10,871 bases of DNA from Phocaeicola_A sp964432715 (GTDB lineage Bacteria; Bacteroidota; Bacteroidia; Bacteroidales; Bacteroidaceae), in contig CAYSOW010000067.1 of the NCBI GenBank assembly GCA_964432715.1, forward strand, positions 1 to 10,871, given 5' to 3'. The position numbers and the translations under genes are program-made. How positions within the stretch are numbered: the first letter of the stretch is position 1; the number at the start of each line of letters is the position of its first letter. Shown in pieces: positions 6,788 to 10,871 of the stretch. The notes below the pieces were generated by a model, which was given only the letters and a program-made list of their open reading frames with translations, was not told where the DNA came from and ran no database searches.

Positions 6788-6842
6788 CCTATTTTGTTCC
6801 TATATTTCTCTATCTTTTTCGGAAAATTCTTACTTTCGGGAA
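6788..6842. promoter_or_regulatory. Candidate activator-binding repeats upstream of rhaB
   Basis: Three CTAT-plus-T-rich repeats start at 6789, 6800 and 6810 (CTATTTTG, CTATATTT, CTATCTTT), spaced 11 and 10 bp, one helical turn each. Next to them TTTCGGAAA (6817-6825) and TTTCGGGAA (6834-6842) form a direct repeat exactly 17 bp apart. They lie about 22 to 76 bp upstream of the rhaB -7 element, where an AraC-family activator binding direct repeats would sit. The repeats are read directly; binding is inferred. Confidence 0.35.
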
Positions 6843-6891
6843 TCTACACCTGTTTTGAATATGCAGAAAATATACACGAAGGGTGGAGACG

Positions 6892-6922
6892 TTATGCAAA
6901 GAACCCGCAAAAAGTTGCATAA
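6892..6922. promoter_or_regulatory. Perfect 8-bp inverted repeat upstream of argR, candidate operator
   Basis: TTATGCAA (6892-6899) and TTGCATAA (6915-6922) are perfect reverse complements with a 15-bp spacer, so the centres are 23 bp apart, close to two helical turns. The element lies 50-80 bp upstream of the argR -7 box and about 130-160 bp upstream of the rhaB one. It does not match the E. coli ARG box well; an ArgR-type or other dimeric regulator could use it. Formation of a transcript hairpin here is unlikely to matter because both promoters fire away from it. Confidence 0.35.
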
Positions 6923-6944
6923 AAATAGAAAAATATTCGCTTTT

Positions 6945-6979
6945 TCTGATACGGATATTCAAATAAAGGAGTAATTTTG
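6945..6979 (+). promoter_or_regulatory. arg operon promoter
   Basis: TAATTTTG at 6972-6979 is an exact TAnnTTTG -7 element. A partial -33 (TCTG, 6945-6948) lies 23 bp upstream. Transcription would start near 6984, about 20 nt before the argR ATG at 7004. The box overlaps a TTG (6977) that could otherwise be read as an earlier start codon, which argues for the ATG. Confidence 0.6.
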
Positions 6980-7003
6980 CAGCCGACTGAGAATAAATAT
7001 ACA

Positions 7004-7489
7004 ATGAGACAAGATAAGTATGAGCGTCTGGACGCCATCAAGCTCATTATCTCGAATAAAGAGGTGAGCAACCAGGAGGAATTGTTGAATGAACTTGCAC
7101 GCAACGGATATGTGTTGACGCAGGCCACTCTCTCGCGCGACTTGAAGCGACTGAAGGTGGCGAAGGCGGCGAGTATGAGCGGACGCTATGTCTACGTGTT
7201 GCCGAACAACACGATGTACAAGCGTACCACCGAGATGCAGTCAATCCATGAAATGATGATGCACACGGGGTTCGTCTCTATTCGCTTCTCGGGGAATCTG
7301 GCGGTCATCAAGACGCGCCCCGGTTATGCCAGCAGTCTGGCGTATGATATTGACAACCGCGACATCTATGAGGTGCTAGGTACCATTGCCGGTGACGATA
7401 CCATCTTGCTCGTGATGCGTGAAGATGTGGATCGGGCCGAGGTGGTGGAAGCCTTGTCGGCGGTGATTCCCAATATCAACATTCAATAA
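7004..7489 (+). CDS. argR: Arginine repressor ArgR
   Basis: ArgR is a DNA-binding regulator that senses arginine and represses arginine biosynthesis genes; in other bacteria it works as a hexamer. From the ATG at 7004 it is 161 residues, the usual size (E. coli 156, B. subtilis AhrC 149). The winged-helix N-terminal half shows SNQEELLNELARNGYVLTQA followed by TLSRDLKRL, which holds the recognition-helix SRD motif. The C-terminal oligomerisation and arginine-binding half carries GTIAGDDTILLV, the family's conserved GDDT segment. An in-frame TTG at 6977 with an AAGGAG 5 nt before it would add nine residues, but it overlaps the promoter element, so I prefer the ATG. It is the first gene of an arg operon, 33 bp before the next gene, which suggests autoregulation. 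Confidence 0.92.
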   Translation: MRQDKYERLDAIKLIISNKEVSNQEELLNELARNGYVLTQATLSRDLKRLKVAKAASMSGRYVYVLPNNTMYKRTTEMQSIHEMMMHTGFVSIRFSGNLAVIKTRPGYASSLAYDIDNRDIYEVLGTIAGDDTILLVMREDVDRAEVVEALSAVIPNINIQ

Positions 7490-7522
7490 AGTAGTAATAA
7501 CGATAAAGTATTAAATATAGAA

Positions 7523-8089
7523 ATGGAACAAATTGATGTGATGGTGGCAGATGCTTCACACGAGGTATATGTAGACACCATTTTGGAGACAATTACTGCG
7601 GCCGCGAAGGTGCGTGGTACCGGTATTGCAAAGCGTACACACGAGTACGTGGCTCAGAAGATGAAAGAGGGTAAGGCCATTATCGCTCTTTGTGGAAATG
7701 AATTTGCCGGCTTCTGCTACATTGAGAGCTGGGGCAACAAACAATATGTGGCTAACTCGGGTTTGATCGTGGTGGAGAAGTTCCGCGGTCAGGGTTTGGC
7801 CAAGAGAATCAAAAAAGCTGCTTTCACCTTGTCGCGTCTGCGTTGGCCGCATGCCAAACTGTTTGGCTTGACCAGCGGTGGTGCTGTGATGAGAATCAAT
7901 ACGGAGCTGGGCTATGTGCCTGTGCCTTTCGCAGAACTGACGGATGACGAGTCGTTCTGGAAGGGTTGCGAGGGTTGCTGCAACCACGATGTGCTGGAGC
8001 GCACCGAGCGTCGCTACTGCATCTGTACGGCGATGCTGTATGACCCGGAGAAGCATAAGGGTGAACCGACTCCGAACGTGAATGAATAA
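7523..8089 (+). CDS. GNAT-family N-acyltransferase, candidate N-succinyl/acetylglutamate synthase
   Basis: A 188-residue GNAT-fold protein, presumably cytoplasmic. The acyl-CoA pyrophosphate-binding motif A is clear: GLIVVEKFRGQGLAKRIKKA (80-99), with RGQGLA at 88-93. A C-terminal region not typical of small GNATs carries five cysteines in a CxxCC...CxC arrangement (C149, C152, C153, C166, C168), possibly a metal or structural site. It lies between argR and argG with 33- and 30-bp gaps, so it is almost certainly co-transcribed with arginine genes. Its likely job is the first step, acylation of glutamate, replacing classical ArgA or ArgJ. Bacteroides uses N-succinyl intermediates, so succinyl-CoA may be the donor. 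I recall that genetic work on the syntenic B. thetaiotaomicron gene (BT3761) supports an arginine role, but cannot verify it here. The GNAT call is firm; the substrate is inferred. Confidence 0.85.
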   Translation: MEQIDVMVADASHEVYVDTILETITAAAKVRGTGIAKRTHEYVAQKMKEGKAIIALCGNEFAGFCYIESWGNKQYVANSGLIVVEKFRGQGLAKRIKKAAFTLSRLRWPHAKLFGLTSGGAVMRINTELGYVPVPFAELTDDESFWKGCEGCCNHDVLERTERRYCICTAMLYDPEKHKGEPTPNVNE

Positions 8090-8119
8090 AACATTGAATT
8101 AAAAGAAAAACAAAATAAC

Positions 8120-9325
8120 ATGGAAGAGAAAAAGAAAGTTGTTGTGGCCTTCAGTGGCGGCTTGGATACCTCTTTTACAGTGATGTATCTGGCCAAGGAA
8201 AAAGGTTATGAAGTGTATGCAGCTTGTGCCAACACCGGTGGTTTCAGTGCCGAGCAGTTGAAAACCAACGAGGAGAATGCTTATAAGTTGGGTGCTACGA
8301 AGTATGTAACGCTCGACGTAACGCGCGAGTATTATGACAAGAGCTTGAAATATATGGTGTTTGGTAACGTGTTGCGTAACGGCACTTATCCCATCTCTGT
8401 CAGCTCCGAGCGTATCTTCCAGGCTTTGGCCATCGCACGCTATGCCAATGAGATCGGCGCACATGCCATTGCGCACGGTTCTACAGGTGCCGGCAACGAC
8501 CAGATTCGTTTCGATATGACTTTCTTGGTGTTGGCTCCGGGCGTGGAGATTATCACGTTGACGCGTGATATGGCGCTCTCTCGTGACTATGAGATCAACT
8601 ACCTGAAGGAGCATGGCTTTGAGGCTGACTTTACCAAACTGAAATATTCTTATAACGTGGGTCTGTGGGGAACGTCCATCTGCGGTGGCGAGATTCTCGA
8701 CTCTAAACAGGGCTTGCCTGAGAGCGCTTACCTGAAACAGGTGACGAAGACGGGCAGCGAGGAGCTGAAACTGACCTTCGAGAAGGGTGAGTTGAAGGCG
8801 GTGAACGGTGAGACGTTCGACGATCCGATTCGTGCCATCCAGAAAGTGGAGGAGATTGGTGCCGCTTACGGTATCGGTCGTGACATGCACGTGGGTGATA
8901 CCATCATCGGTATCAAGGGCCGTGTAGGTTTTGAGGCAGCTGCTCCGATGTTGATTATCGGTGCCCACCGTTTCCTGGAGAAATATACGCTGAGCAAATG
9001 GCAGCAGTACTGGAAGGACCAGGTGGCCAACTGGTACGGTATGTTCCTCCACGAGAGTCAATACCTGGAGCCGGTGATGCGCGATATCGAGGCGATGTTG
9101 CAGGAGTCACAGCGTAACGTGAACGGTACGGCGATTCTCGAGCTTCGTCCGTTGTCGTTCTCTACGGTAGGTGTGGATTCTAAAGACGACCTCGTAAAAA
9201 CGAAATTCGGTGAATATGGTGAGATGCAGAAGGGTTGGACCGCTGAGGATGCCAAGGGCTTCATCAAGGTGACTTCCACTCCGCTGCGTGTGTACTACAC
9301 CAACCATAAGGACGAGCAAATCTAA
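8120..9325 (+). CDS. argG: Argininosuccinate synthase
   Basis: ArgG joins citrulline and aspartate at the cost of ATP to AMP and PPi, the penultimate step of arginine synthesis, in the cytoplasm. The 401-residue product has the usual length. The N-type ATP pyrophosphatase loop is VVVAFSGGLDTS (7-18). The citrulline/aspartate-binding segment HGSTGAGNDQIRF is at 119-131, where most homologues read HG(A/C)TGKGNDQVRF, so the usual Lys after TG is Ala. A downstream GRVGFEAAAP segment is also characteristic. This is a Bacteroidetes-flavoured version, but all core motifs are there. It starts 30 bp after the GNAT gene and ends 17 bp before argC. The ATG at 8120 follows an A-rich leader without a clear ribosome site. 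Confidence 0.96.
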   Translation: MEEKKKVVVAFSGGLDTSFTVMYLAKEKGYEVYAACANTGGFSAEQLKTNEENAYKLGATKYVTLDVTREYYDKSLKYMVFGNVLRNGTYPISVSSERIFQALAIARYANEIGAHAIAHGSTGAGNDQIRFDMTFLVLAPGVEIITLTRDMALSRDYEINYLKEHGFEADFTKLKYSYNVGLWGTSICGGEILDSKQGLPESAYLKQVTKTGSEELKLTFEKGELKAVNGETFDDPIRAIQKVEEIGAAYGIGRDMHVGDTIIGIKGRVGFEAAAPMLIIGAHRFLEKYTLSKWQQYWKDQVANWYGMFLHESQYLEPVMRDIEAMLQESQRNVNGTAILELRPLSFSTVGVDSKDDLVKTKFGEYGEMQKGWTAEDAKGFIKVTSTPLRVYYTNHKDEQI

Positions 9326-9327
9326 AC

Positions 9328-9335
9328 GGGAGGAG
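9328..9335 (+). promoter_or_regulatory. Strong Shine-Dalgarno site for argC
   Basis: GGGAGGAG lies 7 nt before the argC ATG (9343), right after the argG stop (9323-9325). It is the only strong purine-rich ribosome site before any preferred start in the window; the other genes have A/T-rich leaders. It fixes the argC start and suggests efficient re-initiation from argG. Confidence 0.7.
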
Positions 9336-9342
9336 CGACGTC

Positions 9343-10311
9343 ATGATTAAAGTAGGAATTATTGGAGGCGCCGGATATACGGCCGGTGAGTTGATTCGTC
9401 TGTTGTTGCACCATCCGGATGCGCAGTTGGTCTTTGTGAACAGTAGCAGTAATGCGGGCAACAAGTTGACCGATGTGCATGAGGGGTTGTATGGTGACAC
9501 GGAGATGACTTTCACTGACGAGCTGCCTTTGGATCAGATTGATGTGCTCTTCTTCTGCACCGCGCACGGCGATACGAAGAAGTTCATGGAGGCGCATACG
9601 TTGCCTGCCGATTTGAAGGTGATCGACCTCTCCATGGATTATCGCATCAAGAGCGACGAACATCCGTTTATCTACGGATTGCCGGAGTTGAATCGTCGCG
9701 CCATCTGCCACAGTCAGTACGTGGCCAATCCGGGTTGCTTCGCTACCTGTATCCAGCTGGCGCTGTTGCCGTTGGCGAAGCATCTCTTGCTGAACGACGA
9801 CGTGATGGTGAATGCCATTACGGGTAGCACGGGTGCCGGTGTGAAGCCGGGTGCTACAAGTCACTTCAGCTGGCGTAACAATAATATGAGTATCTATAAA
9901 CCTTTTGCTCACCAGCACGTGCCGGAGATTAAGCAATCGCTGAAACAGTTGCAGAACAGTTTCGACAAGGAGATTGACTTTATTCCTTATCGTGGCGACT
10001 TCCCCCGCGGCATCTTTGCTACGGTGGTGGTGAAGTGTAAGGTGGAGCTGGAGGAGCTCGTAAAGATTTACACGGAGTATTACGCCGAGGATTCATTTGT
10101 TCACTTGGTGGATAAGAATATCGACTTGAAGCAGGTGGTGAACACCAATAAGTGCCTTCTTCATTTGGAGAAGCACGGAGATAAGTTACTCATTGTTTCG
10201 TGCATCGACAACTTGCTGAAGGGTGCGAGCGGTCAGGCGGTTCACAACATGAACCTGATGTTCGGCCTGGAGGAGACGGTGGGTCTTCAGCTGAAGCCGT
10301 CGGCTTTCTAA
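9343..10311 (+). CDS. argC: N-acyl-gamma-glutamyl-phosphate reductase
   Basis: ArgC reduces N-acyl-glutamyl phosphate to the semialdehyde with NADPH, the third step of arginine synthesis. The 322-residue product is within the normal range (E. coli 334). The NADP-binding Rossmann motif is VGIIGGAGYTAGEL (4-17). The catalytic cysteine is C132 in ANPGCFATC. The general-base-type histidine region is AHQHVPEI (189-196), and the C-terminal signature LLKGASGQAVHNMNLM is at 291-306. In Bacteroides the transcarbamylase of the pathway is known to act on N-succinylornithine, so the acyl group here is probably succinyl rather than acetyl; the sequence alone does not show this. It is 17 bp after argG with a strong ribosome site and 33 bp before argD. 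Confidence 0.95.
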   Translation: MIKVGIIGGAGYTAGELIRLLLHHPDAQLVFVNSSSNAGNKLTDVHEGLYGDTEMTFTDELPLDQIDVLFFCTAHGDTKKFMEAHTLPADLKVIDLSMDYRIKSDEHPFIYGLPELNRRAICHSQYVANPGCFATCIQLALLPLAKHLLLNDDVMVNAITGSTGAGVKPGATSHFSWRNNNMSIYKPFAHQHVPEIKQSLKQLQNSFDKEIDFIPYRGDFPRGIFATVVVKCKVELEELVKIYTEYYAEDSFVHLVDKNIDLKQVVNTNKCLLHLEKHGDKLLIVSCIDNLLKGASGQAVHNMNLMFGLEETVGLQLKPSAF

Positions 10312-10344
10312 GCAGGGGTGCACACTTTTTAATAGGACCAAAAC

Positions 10345-10871
10345 ATGAAATTGTTTGATGTATATCCTTTGTACGATGTAAACATCGTGAAAGGTCAGAA
10401 TTGCCGGGTATGGGACGACAAGGGCAACGAATACCTGGATTTGTACGGCGGTCATGCCGTTATCTCCATCGGTCACGCGCATCCGCACTATGTGCAGGCG
10501 GTGAGTGAGCAGGTGGCTCGTTTGGGCTTCTACTCTAACTCGGTGGTCAACAAGTTGCAGCAGCAGTTGGCGGAGCGTCTGGGCAAGGCGAGCGGTTACG
10601 AGGATTACTCGCTCTTCTTGGTGAACTCGGGTGCTGAGGCCAACGAGAATGCGCTGAAACTGGCTTCGTTCTACAACGGACGTACCCGTGTCATCTCTTT
10701 CAGCAAGGCGTTCCACGGACGTACTTCGCTGGCGGTGGAGGCTACGGACAATCCGAAGATTATCGCGCCAATCAACAGCAACGGTCACATCACTTACTTG
10801 CCGCTGAACGACTTGGAGGCGGTGAAGGCGGAACTCGCGAAGGGAGATGTCTGTGCGGTGATTATCGAGGG
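10345..10871 (+). CDS. argD: Acyl-ornithine aminotransferase, 3' end cut by window
   Basis: This class III PLP-dependent aminotransferase converts N-acyl-glutamate semialdehyde to N-acyl-ornithine using glutamate. Only the first 175 codons are present, of about 375-400 expected. Visible landmarks are GHAVISIGHAHP (36-47), the PLP-phosphate motif NSGAEAN (94-100) and the ring-stacking AFHGRTSLA segment (122-130). VIIEG (172-176) begins the conserved acidic motif, just where the window ends. The catalytic lysine lies beyond it. The start ATG follows a 33-bp gap after argC with no strong ribosome site. By the same logic as argC, the substrate in Bacteroides is probably N-succinyl-ornithine. Other class III transaminases look similar; the operon makes ArgD the clear choice. 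Confidence 0.92.
   Translation, partial: MKLFDVYPLYDVNIVKGQNCRVWDDKGNEYLDLYGGHAVISIGHAHPHYVQAVSEQVARLGFYSNSVVNKLQQQLAERLGKASGYEDYSLFLVNSGAEANENALKLASFYNGRTRVISFSKAFHGRTSLAVEATDNPKIIAPINSNGHITYLPLNDLEAVKAELAKGDVCAVIIE

Larger units (their letters stand above)
6703..7003. other. Divergent rhaB/argR regulatory region
   Basis: This 301-bp AT-rich stretch has no gene. It holds a minus-strand promoter for rhaB near its left end (6759-6766), a plus-strand promoter for argR near its right end (6972-6979), and about 200 bp between them. That middle part contains three helically spaced CTAT repeats (6789-6817), a TTTCGG repeat pair 17 bp apart (6817-6842), a perfect 8-bp inverted repeat (6892-6922) and distant 9-bp inverted half-sites (6854-6862 and 6955-6963). 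It is the natural place for both the rhamnose activator and ArgR to act. Confidence 0.7.

Noticed and set aside
6728..6922. Small plus-strand open frame in the rhaB/argR intergenic region
   Set aside because: It runs through the rhaB promoter and repeat elements, is AT-driven in composition and has no family resemblance.
8099..9061. Long open frame antisense to argG (320 codons)
   Set aside because: It is a shadow of argG with low-complexity composition and no domain; argG itself is unmistakable.
10312..10344. GTGCAC palindrome followed by a T-run between argC and argD as a terminator
   Set aside because: The palindrome has no loop space and a stem too short to form; the gap is only 33 bp inside an evident operon.
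1..10871. CRISPR array, tRNA, rRNA, insertion sequence or phage genes
   Set aside because: No regularly spaced direct repeats, RNA gene signatures, transposase or integrase genes were seen on either strand.

Overview
The window looks like chromosomal DNA of a Bacteroides-type gut anaerobe (Bacteroidales). Three things point that way. The 8-base promoter element TAnnTTTG, which replaces a classic -10 box in this phylum, occurs upstream of three transcription units. Most genes lack a Shine-Dalgarno sequence and have AT-rich leaders. The gene order (rhamnulokinase, isomerase, permease and aldolase, divergent from argR, a GNAT acyltransferase, argG, argC and argD) matches, from memory, the rha/arg locus of Bacteroides thetaiotaomicron (about BT3758 to BT3766).

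Layout. 1-461 is non-coding or nearly so: a terminator hairpin, a striking nested inverted repeat (73-119), a promoter (261-294) and a leader with a chain of tiny open frames. 462-1880 (+) encodes an exported GH28 pectinase-type glycosidase. It converges on the rha operon, and a shared bidirectional terminator (1914-1958) separates them. 6702-1980 (-) is the L-rhamnose catabolic operon rhaB-rhaA-rhaT-rhaD. 6703-7003 is a 301-base divergent regulatory region with a promoter for each side and several candidate operator repeats. 7004-10871 (+) is an arginine biosynthesis operon: argR, acyltransferase, argG, argC and argD, the last cut by the window end.

How it works together. RhaT imports L-rhamnose, RhaA isomerises it to L-rhamnulose, RhaB phosphorylates it, and RhaD splits rhamnulose-1-phosphate into DHAP and L-lactaldehyde. 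GH28 enzymes cut the galacturonic acid linkages of pectins, and rhamnogalacturonans carry L-rhamnose, so the convergent GH28 gene plausibly feeds the same sugar economy. That link is inferred from position. The arg operon encodes its likely arginine-sensing repressor plus four enzymes or probable enzymes of the pathway. In Bacteroides this pathway is known to use N-succinyl rather than N-acetyl intermediates.

Most of the window is core metabolism and I see no clear undescribed system. The items most worth a second look are the GNAT with a C-terminal cysteine cluster as a candidate first enzyme of the succinyl arginine pathway, the absence of rhaO/rhaR next to rhaD, the repeats in the divergent promoter region, the intercistronic rhaA-rhaT hairpin, and the structured leader upstream of GH28.
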